Positions 1 to 8,445 of a stretch of 64,000 nt of DNA are shown piece by piece (the stretch's first letter is position 1; each line of letters begins with the position of its first letter). The notes beneath the pieces were generated by a model that worked only from the letters and a program-made list of their open reading frames with translations, did not search any database and was not told where the DNA came from. The position numbers and the translations under genes are program-made. This DNA comes from Luminiphilus syltensis NOR5-1B (lineage in GTDB: Bacteria > Pseudomonadota > Gammaproteobacteria > Pseudomonadales > Halieaceae): contig NZ_DS999411.1 in the NCBI RefSeq assembly GCF_000158175.1, forward strand, positions 1,912,929-1,976,928. Direction: 5' to 3'.

Positions 1-74
1 CGGTACGAGCCCTTGAGTCGCTGCTGGTTCGTGCGCGGCGAAGTCTTAAACGTCACCTGGAGGTGGCGCCATGA
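1..74 (+). CDS. ECF-type RNA polymerase sigma factor, C-terminal end only (partial)
   Basis: In the third frame the first 74 bases read as an uninterrupted tail, VRALESLLVRARRSLKRHLE followed by VAP and a TGA stop. The pattern of a Leu/Glu helix followed by RAR-x(2)-L is what the end of sigma-70 region 4 looks like in ECF sigma factors, where the recognition helix is followed by an Arg-rich tail. The stop overlaps the ATG of the next gene as ATGA, so the two are translationally coupled. The next two genes look like an anti-sigma factor and a periplasmic sensor, which supports the call. Only 23 residues are visible, so the group of sigma factor cannot be given. Confidence 0.6.
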   Translation, partial: VRALESLLVRARRSLKRHLEVAP

Positions 75-505
75 ATGAAAAAAGAGTGAAAACCCTCATT
101 GCGGCCTATGGCGGTGACCCGATGCGTTGGCCTGAAGATGAGCGCGATCAGGCGCTCACGCTCTGTCATCGCAGCGCGACGCTGCAGCAGTTGATAAAGC
201 AACAACAGAAACTGGACGGGGCGCTGGACGACTCGCTTTTAACTAACGGCCTTTCGGTCGAGTCGATCCTGGAGATGACTACGCCACCCGCCCGGCCAGT
301 CGATGCCACAACATCTGAAAGTGACTTTTGGAATTGGCTGCTGCCGACGTCCGCATACCAATGGTGGAAGCCGGCCGTATTGGCATCCGCGCCCCTGTTA
401 CTGGGTATTGTCATTGGAGTGAATTACACCGAGGAGTCTACCGACTGGAGCGCACTCGATTCCATTGTATTCAGTCCGGTAGCGCTGGGAGAGAATTATG
501 AATAG
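71..505 (+). CDS. Putative membrane-anchored anti-sigma factor
   Basis: This 144-residue protein has a hydrophilic N-terminal part of about 95 residues and one transmembrane segment at about residues 98-119, followed by a short presumably periplasmic tail rich in acidic residues. It starts on the stop codon of the ECF sigma gene and overlaps the next gene by 8 bases. Size, single membrane pass and position between a sigma factor and a periplasmic sensor match the CnrY-type anti-sigma arrangement. I do not recognise a named family in the primary sequence, and no zinc-binding HxxxCxxC motif is present, so the function is inferred from context. It would hold the sigma factor at the inner membrane until released. 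Confidence 0.5.
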   Translation: MNEKRVKTLIAAYGGDPMRWPEDERDQALTLCHRSATLQQLIKQQQKLDGALDDSLLTNGLSVESILEMTTPPARPVDATTSESDFWNWLLPTSAYQWWKPAVLASAPLLLGIVIGVNYTEESTDWSALDSIVFSPVALGENYE

Positions 506-980
506 TCGATTTTGGCTGACGGCGGCCTTGCTGGTGTCGCTGTCTGTGAACCTGGTCGTGGCCGGTATTGTTATCGGGCGTGGTGTAGGTGGCAGCGAGC
601 GGCCACCCCCCCTGGAATGGGCGATCAAGCCCTTGGATGCGGAAATTCGCGAGCAACTACGACCCGTACTTCGGGCTCACATGAGCGATATGCGCACCCG
701 GCGGGCGTCGATGAGAGAGCGCAACGACACGCTTCTTGAAGTGATCAATACGGATCCTATGGATCCACAGGCGCTGGAGGCAGCGTTACTCGCCCTCCGG
801 CAGGAGACGGCACGCTATCAGGAACTGATGCACGGGATCGTGCAGGACGTCGTGAGCGACTTGCCCCGAGAGCAGCGTCAGCAGGTACTGGGGATGTTAT
901 TGCATCAACGTGGTGAACGCGGTGTAAAGCCACTGCGATCCGGCGCGGAGCCGTCGCGCTTTCCGCCGCCACCCAGATGA
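498..980 (+). CDS. Periplasmic sensor-like protein (heavy-metal resistance / CnrX-CpxP type)
   Basis: The 160-residue product has one N-terminal hydrophobic segment (about residues 6-27) that can be a signal anchor, then a long helical, Arg/Glu/Met-containing domain, and ends in a Pro-rich tail. The sequence around residues 50-130 (LRPVLRAHMSDMRTRRASM and a later LPREQRQQVLGMLL) resembles the helical-hairpin periplasmic proteins of the Metal_resist/Spy-CpxP fold, which includes CnrX. In CnrYXH systems such a protein sits next to the anti-sigma factor and senses metal or envelope stress. Here it overlaps the anti-sigma-like gene by 8 bases. Its stimulus cannot be read from the sequence: there is no His-rich metal site, only a few Met and His residues. 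Confidence 0.55.
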   Translation: MNSRFWLTAALLVSLSVNLVVAGIVIGRGVGGSERPPPLEWAIKPLDAEIREQLRPVLRAHMSDMRTRRASMRERNDTLLEVINTDPMDPQALEAALLALRQETARYQELMHGIVQDVVSDLPREQRQQVLGMLLHQRGERGVKPLRSGAEPSRFPPPPR

Positions 981-1010
981 GACGGTGCGAAAATTGCCGG
1001 ATCGCGGGCT

Positions 1011-1496
1011 TTACTGTTTGACGTTTGCTCGCACGATTCGCGCTTTTTGGCGCTCCCAATCCTTTGCTTTCTCGGTGTCGCGCTTGTCGTGCTGTTTTTT
1101 ACCCTGAGCTAATGCAATCTTCGCCTTCACCAGATGCCCCTTCCAGTAAAGCGCTGTGCACACACAGGTTTGGCCTTTGGCGGACACAGCAGCGTTAATC
1201 TGCGCCAGCTGTTTTTTATGCAGTAACAGTTTTCGTGTTCGCGTGGGGTCGCTGACGTAGTGGGTGGATATCGTATCCAACGGCGTGATTTGTGCACCCA
1301 GTAAATAGGCCTCGCCGTCTTTCATCAGTACATAAGAATCGGTCAGTTGGCACTTGCCGGCGCGAAGCGCCTTGACTTCCCAGCCAGCCAGTGAAACGCC
1401 CGCCTCAAAAGTGTCGAGGAGATGATAGTCGAACCGCGCCCGCTTGTTTTGGGCAATGGTGTTATCAAATTTTTTCGCTTTCTTTGCTTTGGCCAT
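1011..1496 (-). CDS. smpB: SsrA-binding protein SmpB
   Basis: SmpB binds tmRNA and carries it to stalled ribosomes for trans-translation. The 161-residue protein matches the family length and shows its landmarks: an N-terminal [13 protein letters not shown] stretch, the core [13 protein letters not shown], the segment [20 protein letters not shown], and a Lys/Arg-rich C-terminal tail ([20 protein letters not shown]) that inserts in the mRNA channel. ATG start. It is transcribed against the upstream sigma/anti-sigma genes and away from the transporter gene. The tmRNA gene ssrA, often near smpB, is not visible in this window. Confidence 0.96.
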   Translation of the reverse strand: MAKAKKAKKFDNTIAQNKRARFDYHLLDTFEAGVSLAGWEVKALRAGKCQLTDSYVLMKDGEAYLLGAQITPLDTISTHYVSDPTRTRKLLLHKKQLAQINAAVSAKGQTCVCTALYWKGHLVKAKIALAQGKKQHDKRDTEKAKDWERQKARIVRANVKQ

Positions 1497-1590
1497 CGCC
1501 AGATTATAGGCGGCTGAAGCGGGCTTGTCGGGGTCTCGCTTTATTTTTCTTGCTGCCCTCGAGTCCTGGGGTTAAGTAGTTGCTGGTTGA

Positions 1591-2961
1591 ATGGGTCCTC
1601 TCAGCGGTAGACTGGAAGCCTATTTACGCTCGGAGTTCGCCGTGCTCGATAACAATATTCCGAGACCCTGGCAGGGGCGCACAACGCTGGTTTTCGCGTT
1701 GGCCGCCGCCGCTGTGGGTATCGGTAACGTGTTTCGGTTTCCCGTGATGCTCGGCGAGTATGGTGGCGCCCCCTTCTTCATGGTGTATGTGGCCGCGTTG
1801 CTATTACTGTCGATGCCTATTCTGGTCGCTGAAGTGGTCATTGGCAGCCACGGGCGTGGATCGCCGATGAATGCCGCCCGCTGGTCCACGGATACAGCGG
1901 GTCGATCAGTGTTTTGGAGCTATCTCGGTCCTCTGCAAGCCACCGTGGGCCTACTTCTGGCAGCGGAGTTGGTCGTCATTATGGCCTGGATGGTAGACCG
2001 GGGTATGGCATTACAGTCGGGTGAACTTGCCGCAGCGAGCGCCAATGAGGTGGCCGATCGCTTCTTGTCCATGACGGAGGACAGCGGTCGACAGCTTGTC
2101 GCTATTTTGGCGGTTGTGGCTGCCGCCGGTGTGGCGGCCTCCCTGGGGCTTCGAATCGCCATGGTTTTGCTGGCGTGGCTGTCGTTGCCCACCATAGGCA
2201 TCGCTTTTGCCGGTCTTCTTGACTACACACTCACCTACGGCGATCTGGTTTTGGCCCAGGAGTTTCTGTTTGCCAGAAATTATGAGGCGCTGACGCCACC
2301 GGGCGTTATGGCGGCAGTTACCTGTGCAATGTACACCCTCGCTGCAGGTGTGGGTGTGGGGCTCTGCTTTGGCGCGCGAAGCCCCAGAAATCTGCCGATT
2401 TTGAGGTCAGTGGCGGCTGCTGTGGTACTGGATCTCGCCTTTGCCGTAACGCTCGCGATCATCGTCGTTCCCCTTTTGTTCGCGAATAATGTCGCACCCT
2501 CCGGTGGACTGCCACTACTGTTCGTGAGCATCTCCTATGCCTTCGCAAACCTTCCCCTGGGCGAGTTTTATGGGGGGCTATTCTTCGCGGCATTACTGAT
2601 CGCCTCATTCGCCGCACTGGTGGCGTTAATTGAGCCGGCCCTGCTTATATTGCGACGCAATGCCAGTCTCACTCGGCTGCGCGCCAGTGTCCTTGTCGCG
2701 GGTATCCTATTGATTACGGCCGCCGTCATTGCCTTTGTTGGCATCACGCTGATGACCAGACTCGATGACCTGATTGCCGGAGTACTGCTGCCACTGAGTT
2801 TACTGGGTATCGTGGCGTTTGTTGGCTGGCGAATACCCCGGCCGCTGGTTCGCGGTGAGCTTTTTCGTGAACCCTTCTGGTTGTTCATCATCTGGTGGGA
2901 GCTGCTGCGTCTGGTGGTGCCCTTTGCGCTGATCGGAGTCGTACTTTGGCATTGGCAATGA
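1591..2961 (+). CDS. Sodium-dependent transporter of the neurotransmitter:sodium symporter (SLC6) family
   Basis: The 456-residue protein is strongly hydrophobic with about 11-12 membrane segments. The first segment carries the NSS signature: a Trp followed by FALAAAAVGIGNVFRFPVML and YGGAPFFMVY, equivalent to the LeuT region where unwound helix TM1 binds Na+ and substrate. A Glu in a MPILVAEVVIGSHGRGS stretch follows, as in the family. Substrate (an amino acid or amine) cannot be predicted from this. The start at 1591 has no strong Shine-Dalgarno and a GTG at about 1642 is an alternative. It sits between smpB and ratA, which are neighbours in pseudomonads, so it is an insertion relative to that order. 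Confidence 0.85.
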   Translation: MGPLSGRLEAYLRSEFAVLDNNIPRPWQGRTTLVFALAAAAVGIGNVFRFPVMLGEYGGAPFFMVYVAALLLLSMPILVAEVVIGSHGRGSPMNAARWSTDTAGRSVFWSYLGPLQATVGLLLAAELVVIMAWMVDRGMALQSGELAAASANEVADRFLSMTEDSGRQLVAILAVVAAAGVAASLGLRIAMVLLAWLSLPTIGIAFAGLLDYTLTYGDLVLAQEFLFARNYEALTPPGVMAAVTCAMYTLAAGVGVGLCFGARSPRNLPILRSVAAAVVLDLAFAVTLAIIVVPLLFANNVAPSGGLPLLFVSISYAFANLPLGEFYGGLFFAALLIASFAALVALIEPALLILRRNASLTRLRASVLVAGILLITAAVIAFVGITLMTRLDDLIAGVLLPLSLLGIVAFVGWRIPRPLVRGELFREPFWLFIIWWELLRLVVPFALIGVVLWHWQ

Positions 2962-2993
2962 CCCCCGGTGCCGGTCTGGGTTAGCATTACACC

Positions 2994-3437
2994 ATGACAG
3001 TTATTGATCGCAGTGCATTGCTTCCCTACTCAAACCGAGAGCTCTTTGATCTGGTGGCGGATATAGAGAGTTACCCACGTTTCCTCAGTGGCTGCGCGCG
3101 AGCTGAAATCCTCGATACGTCGGGCGATACGGTAACCGCGCGACTGGGATTGTCCCGCGCCGGTATCAGCCATAGCTTTGTCACTCGTAACATTATGACG
3201 CCCCATGACCGTATCGACCTGACGCTTGTCGATGGACCTTTTGAGCGGTTTGCCGGTCAATGGGTGTTCAAGCGCCTGGCGGAAAACGCCAGCAAAGTCG
3301 TACTGACCCTGGATTTCCAGTTGCGCAGTGGGCTCATACATGCCGCTGCCGGCAAATTGTTCGACAGGGTCGCGCTGGATCTAGTAGACGCGGTGGTTCG
3401 GCGCGCAGGCCAGGTCTATGGGAAGAAGTTGGCGTGA
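2994..3437 (+). CDS. ratA: RatA-like START/SRPBCC-domain protein (ribosome association toxin / Coq10 family)
   Basis: The 147-residue protein fits the length of RatA (YfjG) and shows its N-terminal pattern: R-S-A-L-L-P-Y-S, a Leu-Val-Ala-Asp-Ile-Glu-x-Tyr-Pro-x-Phe-Leu segment, and the C-terminal FDRVALDLVDAVVRRAGQVYG helix. E. coli RatA blocks 70S assembly by binding the 50S subunit; related Coq10 proteins bind ubiquinone, and which role applies here cannot be told from sequence. It is followed by rnfH with a 4-base GTGA overlap, as in many gammaproteobacteria (ratA-rnfH pair). Confidence 0.9.
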   Translation: MTVIDRSALLPYSNRELFDLVADIESYPRFLSGCARAEILDTSGDTVTARLGLSRAGISHSFVTRNIMTPHDRIDLTLVDGPFERFAGQWVFKRLAENASKVVLTLDFQLRSGLIHAAAGKLFDRVALDLVDAVVRRAGQVYGKKLA

Positions 3438-3733
3438 CCGGTACGATTCGAGTTGAAGTCGCTTACGCACTTCCCGACAAGCAGCATATAGCGAGCGTAG
3501 AGGTGGAGGCGGGCACAACAGCACTTGAGGCGGCGATGCGTGCCGGTCTGGAATCCGTCTTCGAAGATCTCGTCATCGACGATTCGGTGAAACTTGGGAT
3601 ATTTGGCAAGGCGGTGCCACAGGATCATGTGATGCAGGCCGGTGAGCGCGTAGAGATCTATCGCCCGCTAAAAATTGACCCCAAAGAGGTGCGTAAAGCG
3701 CGGGCGGCCAAGGCAAAGGCCCAGCAGGGGTAG
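3434..3733 (+). CDS. rnfH: RnfH family protein (RatB-like antitoxin candidate)
   Basis: I place the start at a GTG that overlaps the ratA stop as GTGA, giving a 99-residue protein; a longer reading frame begins inside ratA but the extra residues are not family-like. The core (IRVEVAYALPDKQ, then LEAAMRAGL, KLGIFGKAVP and the C-terminal GERVEIYRPLKIDPKEVRKA) is characteristic of the UPF0125/RnfH beta-grasp family. It is the partner gene of ratA; its biochemical role is not established, and the antitoxin role suggested for RatB in E. coli is disputed. Converges on bamE 16 bases away. Confidence 0.92.
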   Translation: MTGTIRVEVAYALPDKQHIASVEVEAGTTALEAAMRAGLESVFEDLVIDDSVKLGIFGKAVPQDHVMQAGERVEIYRPLKIDPKEVRKARAAKAKAQQG

Positions 3734-3749
3734 AGCAGTAAATCCTCTT

Positions 3750-4172
3750 CTAGGAGGCTGCTGGGGTGTCCTCTGCGTCGGAATCGTCGTCCGCACCGGT
3801 ATCTGGGGTTGATTCCTGCGCCCAGTCCGGTAGCAACGTACCCTCGAGATTGACCAGGACCTCGTCCTCAAAAAAGACTGTTAACCGGTGTTGCTCCAGC
3901 GTATCGATGCCATTTCTCAGGGTGTAGCGGTAGTCCCATCGATTTTCATGGAAGGTATCTTCGATCAGGGGGGTTCCCATGATGAATCTCACCTGACGAG
4001 GGCTCATACCGGGCTTGAGTTGCTGCACCATTTCCTCGGTGATGACATTGCCCTGCTCGACGTCGATACGATAGACCCCGGGAAATCCGAAGTTGGAACC
4101 GCAGCCCGTCAGCAATAGAGCCATAGCGACGCCGCCGGCGCGAACTAATTGTATTGGGTGGATCAGAGGCAC
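3750..4172 (-). CDS. bamE: Outer membrane protein assembly factor BamE (lipoprotein)
   Basis: BamE is a small lipoprotein of the BAM complex that inserts beta-barrel proteins in the outer membrane. The protein has a lipobox (LLLTGC) and then the family core: VYRIDVEQGN, LKPGMSPRQVRFIMGTPL, and WDYRYTLR. I chose the GTG at 4170-4172 because a GGAAG Shine-Dalgarno lies 6 bases upstream and it gives a short signal peptide; an upstream TTG at 4217 and ATGs at 4208 and 4205 would add 12-15 residues. The acidic C-terminal tail (DDDSDAED) is longer than in E. coli. Divergent from fur, the usual arrangement in this group. Confidence 0.93.
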   Translation of the reverse strand: MPLIHPIQLVRAGGVAMALLLTGCGSNFGFPGVYRIDVEQGNVITEEMVQQLKPGMSPRQVRFIMGTPLIEDTFHENRWDYRYTLRNGIDTLEQHRLTVFFEDEVLVNLEGTLLPDWAQESTPDTGADDDSDAEDTPAAS

Positions 4173-4240
4173 ATCGAACTTCCAAGACCGAGTCGAGACT
4201 GGCATCATACCGGACAATTACCCCCAACGAGAAACGCGCC

Positions 4241-4663
4241 ATGCCCAATGAGAACGCTGACCTGCGCAAGGTCGGTCTTAAAGTGACGCTGCCCCGACTA
4301 AAAATCATGCAAATTCTCGACAGTGCGTCTGCGGCATCCGAACACCTCAGCGCGGAGGACGTCTACCAGCGACTGCGGGATGCGGGGGAGGATGTCGGCC
4401 TGGCAACGGTTTACCGGGTCCTGACCCAGTTCGAGAGTGCCGGTTTGGTGACACGACACAATTTTGAAACCGGACACTCGGTGTTTGAGATGGCCAGCGA
4501 TGATCATCACGATCACATGGTTGATGTGGACAGCAACGAGGTCATTGAGTTCTTCAATGAGGATATCGAGCGACTACAACACACCATTGCCGAGGAGCAG
4601 GGTTTCGAGATTATCGATCACTCGTTGGTGCTCTATGTGCGGAAAAAAGGAAGCTCAGGCTGA
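4241..4663 (+). CDS. fur: Ferric uptake regulator Fur
   Basis: Fe2+-dependent repressor of iron uptake genes. Start at ATG 4241 gives 140 residues, the family length; the frame is open further upstream but those residues overlap the bamE control region. Visible landmarks are the winged helix (RLKIMQILD, EDVYQRLRDAGEDVGLATVYRVLTQFESAGLV) and the metal-binding segment with the His cluster SDDHHDHMVDVDSNEVIEF. The two CxxC zinc motifs of the E. coli protein are not present here: the position after HDHMV reads DVDS, as in Pseudomonas-type Fur lacking structural cysteines. The 3' end overlaps the convergent recN by 9 bases. Confidence 0.95.
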   Translation: MPNENADLRKVGLKVTLPRLKIMQILDSASAASEHLSAEDVYQRLRDAGEDVGLATVYRVLTQFESAGLVTRHNFETGHSVFEMASDDHHDHMVDVDSNEVIEFFNEDIERLQHTIAEEQGFEIIDHSLVLYVRKKGSSG

Positions 4664-6310
4664 TTCCAGCATTTCCTGCGCATGAGCCACCGTACTTGCG
4701 GTGATCTTGACACCACCGAGCATTCGCGCGATCTCATCGATGCGTTCTCGATCGGTGATGACCTCAAGCTGCGTGCTGACCTCCGTTTTATTGCCGATTT
4801 TCCGCACACGCAAGTGATGGTGTCCCTTGGCCGCCACCTGCGGCAGGTGGGTGACGCAAAGCACCTGTACACGACCCGCAAGCCGGCATAACAGGTCGCC
4901 GACAATCTCGGCGACTCCGCCGCCGATACCCACGTCCACTTCATCAAAAATCATGGTTGGCGAGGTCGCGTTATCCGCCGCGACGACCTGAAGCGCCAGA
5001 CTGAGACGGGACAACTCGCCACCGGAGGCGACTTTGCTCAAGGGTGCCGGTGCACTGCCCGGATTAGTCGCCACCAGAAAGTCGATGTCTTCAATGCCCC
5101 GTGGGTCGTGTGCACCAACATCCAGCGGAGATAGTAAAAGCTCAATACTACAGCCACCCATCGCCAGGTCTTCGAGAACCGCCATGGTCCGATCGGCGAG
5201 CTCCTGTGCCGCTTCGTGACGGGCGCGGCTGAGCGCTGCACTGTCGGTCTTGTACCGACCGGAAAGTGCGAGGAGCTCGTCGCTCAAACGCTCCACTTCC
5301 TCTTCGTCACCGCCGAGACCACTGAGCTCGTGCTCCAGCTCTACATGCCTTTCGGCCAACTGCTCCGGGAGCACGCGATGTTTTCGCGCCATGTCGTAGA
5401 TGGCTTCGAGTCGGCTCTCGATTTCTCGAAGCCGTTCGGGCTCATAGTCGACACTTTCCGCATAGCGTGAGATCTCCTGATGCGCCTCCGAGAGCTGAAT
5501 ATCCGCCGAGTTGATGAGTTCACGAATATTGGTCACGGACTCCGAATCGTGGCGTTGATCGCCCATTTCTGCCAGAACACGACGCAGATGATCACCACTG
5601 GCCTCGCAGTTCTCGATCGCTGCCGAGGCACTTTCGAGCACAAAACCGACGTTGCCCAGCGCGCGCTGTTCCGCCTCGAGGGATTCAATCTCGTTACTGC
5701 CAAGGGCCAGTTCTTCAAGTTCGGCGACCTGATAGCGGAGTAAATCACGGCGTGCCGCGGCGGCATCGTTCTGGTTGCTCAGTGACTGTAGGCGCTCATT
5801 AAGCTGACGCCATTCGCGAGCGATCTCGGCAACCCTGAGCGACAGGTCCGTGACTCCGGCGAAGGCATCGAGCAGGGCCCGCTGGGTGGATTTGCGCAAC
5901 AGCGACTGGTGTGCGTGCTGACTGTGAATATCGACGAGCAACGCGCCCAGCTCAGCGGCTTGCGCCAGTGTTGCCGGCGAACCATTGATGTACACCCTTG
6001 AGCGGCCCTCCTGGCTGACCACGCGGCGCAGAATACAGTCATCATCCACTGCCTCCAGCTCCCTGGTGAGGAGCCACTGGAGGGCCTCAGGAGCGTCCTC
6101 GAGTGAAAAAGTAGCGGTGATTTCGGCGCGCTTGGACCCGGGGCGGATAGCCTTGGGGTCGGCGCGATCCCCGATGCACAAGCCCAGCGCATCGAGCATT
6201 ATCGACTTGCCCGCACCGGTTTCACCGGTGAGCACGGTCATACCCCCCTCCAGATCAATATCGAGTTGGTCGACGACGGTGTAGTTGGCGATGTGTAATT
6301 GCTTAAGCAC
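4655..6310 (-). CDS. recN: DNA repair protein RecN
   Basis: SMC-like ATPase acting early in double-strand break repair. A GTG start at 6308-6310 gives 551 residues (E. coli 553) beginning MLKQLHIANYTVVD; longer in-frame starts add non-homologous residues. The Walker A motif GETGAGKS is at residues 29-36, long coiled-coil segments rich in Glu/Arg/Leu fill the middle, and the C-terminal part has the ABC signature LSKVASGGELSRLSLALQ, Walker B (TMIFDEVDVGIGG) and a VLCVTHLPQVAA switch. No canonical LexA box with an 8-base spacer was found upstream (see rejected items). Divergent from hrcA. Confidence 0.95.
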   Translation of the reverse strand: MLKQLHIANYTVVDQLDIDLEGGMTVLTGETGAGKSIMLDALGLCIGDRADPKAIRPGSKRAEITATFSLEDAPEALQWLLTRELEAVDDDCILRRVVSQEGRSRVYINGSPATLAQAAELGALLVDIHSQHAHQSLLRKSTQRALLDAFAGVTDLSLRVAEIAREWRQLNERLQSLSNQNDAAAARRDLLRYQVAELEELALGSNEIESLEAEQRALGNVGFVLESASAAIENCEASGDHLRRVLAEMGDQRHDSESVTNIRELINSADIQLSEAHQEISRYAESVDYEPERLREIESRLEAIYDMARKHRVLPEQLAERHVELEHELSGLGGDEEEVERLSDELLALSGRYKTDSAALSRARHEAAQELADRTMAVLEDLAMGGCSIELLLSPLDVGAHDPRGIEDIDFLVATNPGSAPAPLSKVASGGELSRLSLALQVVAADNATSPTMIFDEVDVGIGGGVAEIVGDLLCRLAGRVQVLCVTHLPQVAAKGHHHLRVRKIGNKTEVSTQLEVITDRERIDEIARMLGGVKITASTVAHAQEMLESA

Positions 6311-6516
6311 GCTTAACCTGAGTGGGAGCAGACCCCCACTGTGCCCGAGTGATGTGGTGGCAATCAATCCCTGTGTGGCTGCTGACAGCCGATAAATGGA
6401 ATCCCGACAACTTTGTGAGAATCTATTGTTTCGTTGGTCGTGATGCCACATCCTTACCGGGTGATATTCAATCAATGGACGCGACGGCTCAGCTCCACGA
6501 GGCTAGACGGGCAACA

Positions 6517-7551
6517 ATGACCGAAAAAGCACTATCCACTCGATCCATCGACCTGTTGAAGACACTCGTGGAAATGCATATCCGCGACGGACAGCCTGTG
6601 GGCTCAAAAACGCTTCACGCTTCCAGTGGTCTGGCGGTGAGCCCGGCGACCATTCGCAATATTATGTCGGACCTTGAGGGACGCGGCTATTTGGAGTCCC
6701 CGCATACCTCATCGGGTCGCGTACCCACAGCCGCCGGCTATCGCTTCTTTGTGGACAGCCTGCTGCAGATACAGCCTCTCGATCCCCAGGCCATTATCGC
6801 TTTACGCGAAGAGCTCAACCCCAACCGATCGTCGGGAGAGCTGGTTCAGGCCGCATCGAGTGTGCTGGCGCAGATAACCACCCAGGCCGGCATCGTGACC
6901 GTGCCAAAGGCGGAAGCCAGGCAATTGCGCCAGGTCGAGTTTCTTCCTTTGTCGGATAACCGGGTGCTCGTGATTCTGGTGGTCAACGAGCGTGAGGTGC
7001 AGAACCGAATCATCCAGCTACCGAGAGCCCTGAGTGAGGACCAGCTCAAAGCGGCTGCTGATCTGGTGAATCAACGCTTTTCGGGTACCGATCTAGGCGA
7101 CGTCAAGAGTCATCTGGTTCGTGAGATGGAGGAAGCCCGTAGTCGCATTGATGAGGCCATGGCGGCGGCCATGCAGATGGCGCAGGAGGCGCTGGGTCCC
7201 GATAACGAAGACGACGGCTATGTGGTGGCCGGGGAGGGACATCTTCTGGATTCCGCCAGTCCCGAGAATTTTGCCAAGTTACGCGAGTTATTTGATGCCT
7301 TTGAGCGAAAGCGTGATCTGCTGGATCTGCTGGAGCGATCCTCGCAGGCTGAAGGGGTTCAGATTTTCATCGGCGAGGAAGCGGGTTTTGAGGTTTTTGG
7401 CGACTACAGCGTGATTACGGCCCCTTACGGACACGGGTCCCAGCCCCTGGGTGTTCTCGGGGTTATCGGGCCCACGCGCATGGCCTACGAACGCGTGATT
7501 CCAATGGTGGATGTTACTGCCCGCATGCTGACCGCTGCATTGTCCAAATGA
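6517..7551 (+). CDS. hrcA: Heat-inducible transcription repressor HrcA
   Basis: HrcA represses chaperone operons by binding CIRCE operators and is itself kept active by GroEL. I start at ATG 6517, giving 344 residues starting TEKALSTRSIDLLKTLVEMH; an ATG at 6475 is possible. Family landmarks: DGQPVGSKTLHASSGLAVSPATIRNIM (winged helix), LESPHTSSGRVPTAAGYRFFVD, and the C-terminal PYGHGSQPLGVLGVIGPTRMAYERVIPMVD. It lies directly upstream of grpE-dnaK-dnaJ, as in many bacteria, but no CIRCE sequence is visible near those genes; its operator may lie elsewhere (e.g. groESL, not in the window). Confidence 0.93.
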   Translation: MTEKALSTRSIDLLKTLVEMHIRDGQPVGSKTLHASSGLAVSPATIRNIMSDLEGRGYLESPHTSSGRVPTAAGYRFFVDSLLQIQPLDPQAIIALREELNPNRSSGELVQAASSVLAQITTQAGIVTVPKAEARQLRQVEFLPLSDNRVLVILVVNEREVQNRIIQLPRALSEDQLKAAADLVNQRFSGTDLGDVKSHLVREMEEARSRIDEAMAAAMQMAQEALGPDNEDDGYVVAGEGHLLDSASPENFAKLRELFDAFERKRDLLDLLERSSQAEGVQIFIGEEAGFEVFGDYSVITAPYGHGSQPLGVLGVIGPTRMAYERVIPMVDVTARMLTAALSK

Positions 7552-7576
7552 CCCCTGGGGGCCGTCGGGCCAGGGG
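7552..7576 (+). terminator. GC-rich hairpin after hrcA (weak terminator candidate)
   Basis: CCCCTGG and CCAGGGG form a perfect 7-bp stem with an 11-base loop starting right after the hrcA stop codon. There is no T tract after it, so it may be a Rho-dependent end, an mRNA-stabilising stem, or nothing. The rest of the 287-base gap up to grpE holds a heat-shock promoter and no other feature I can support. Confidence 0.35.
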
Positions 7577-7749
7577 AGCCGACCCCTGCGCGTGTCCTAT
7601 CCCCGATATCAACTCGACCGTCGATTAGAAACAAGCTTGGCTCTGGTCGTTTAAATCCGCCGCCGATACCCTGTTCTCGTCTCATTCCCGCGTTGTTGCG
7701 GGTCCCTGTAACCGCGTCTCGGGCTATGTCAAAACCGGTGCATTGGCCG

Positions 7750-7775
7750 CTTGAATTTCTGGCAGCCGTCCCCAT
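7750..7775 (+). promoter_or_regulatory. Sigma-32 (RpoH) heat-shock promoter of grpE-dnaK
   Basis: CTTGAAT at 7750-7756 and CCCCAT at 7770-7775 are separated by 13 bases. This matches the RpoH consensus CTTGAAA - 11 to 15 bases - CCCCATNT almost exactly. It lies 63 bases upstream of the grpE ATG. It places the chaperone genes under sigma-32 even though hrcA is adjacent. Confidence 0.85.
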
Positions 7776-7838
7776 GTTGCTCCTATGCGTTCAGGGTCGC
7801 TCACGAGACCCGACTACCCCCTATTGAGTGAGGCAATA

Positions 7839-8429
7839 ATGGCTGAAGAAAAGACCGAGAGCGTTCAACCCACCGATCCGCCCGAAGAGGTTCTGGAAAC
7901 CGGAGAGGCTGCGGCGGAATCCGACAACCCCACTAATGAGCCTGATGCCATCTCCGGTGAATCTGCCCCGGATGCGACTATCGAGCGGCTTGAGGCTGAG
8001 CTTGCAACGGCTCGGGAAGATGCATTGCGGGCCCAGGCAGACTCCATCAATGCCCGGCGCCGGGCGGAGCAAGAAGTCGAGAAAGCCCGGAAATTTGCCC
8101 TTGAGCGCTTTATTGGCGAATTACTGCCGGTAGTCGACAACCTCGAACGCGCACTTCAGGCCGCCGGCGGCGACGATCAGAACAGAGCCGTTGTTGAGGG
8201 CATTGAATTGACCCTTAAAAGCTTTACCGATGCGCTGTCTAAATCGGGTGTCGAGGCGCTTAATCCTGAGGGTGAGCCCTACGATCCCCAGACCGCCCAG
8301 GCAATGAGTATGGTGGAAAATGCCGATATGGAGCCGAATACGGTCGTGGCTGTTATGCAGAAGGGTTACCAGCTCAATGGCCGACTCCTGCGCCCTGCCA
8401 TGGTCATGGTCAGCAAGGCCGCCAGTTAA
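7839..8429 (+). CDS. grpE: Nucleotide exchange factor GrpE
   Basis: GrpE releases ADP from DnaK. ATG 7839 with a TGAGG Shine-Dalgarno 6 bases upstream gives 196 residues; an ORF start 54 bases earlier would lie too close to the sigma-32 start site. The first 55 residues are acidic and low in complexity, followed by a coiled coil (LEAELATAREDALRAQAD, then RRRAEQEVEKARKFALERF), the four-helix part (LLPVVDNLERAL) and the C-terminal beta domain with NPEGEPYDPQTAQAMSMVEN and VVAVMQKGYQLNGRLLRPAM, all typical. Followed 101 bases later by dnaK. Confidence 0.95.
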   Translation: MAEEKTESVQPTDPPEEVLETGEAAAESDNPTNEPDAISGESAPDATIERLEAELATAREDALRAQADSINARRRAEQEVEKARKFALERFIGELLPVVDNLERALQAAGGDDQNRAVVEGIELTLKSFTDALSKSGVEALNPEGEPYDPQTAQAMSMVENADMEPNTVVAVMQKGYQLNGRLLRPAMVMVSKAAS

Positions 8430-8445
8430 TTTCCACACAAAAAAC

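Noticed and set aside
1391-1579. Short plus-strand frame between smpB and the transporter
   Set aside because: Covers the smpB N-terminus in antisense, has no Shine-Dalgarno and no recognisable residues.
6368-6390. LexA-like box upstream of recN (CTGT ... ACAG)
   Set aside because: The spacer between CTGT and ACAG is 10 bases, not 8 as in the CTGT-N8-ACAG consensus, and the centre is not AT-rich.
7552-7838. Possible CIRCE element before grpE
   Set aside because: No TTAGCACTC or GAGTGCTAA half site with one or two mismatches is seen in the gap or before dnaK.
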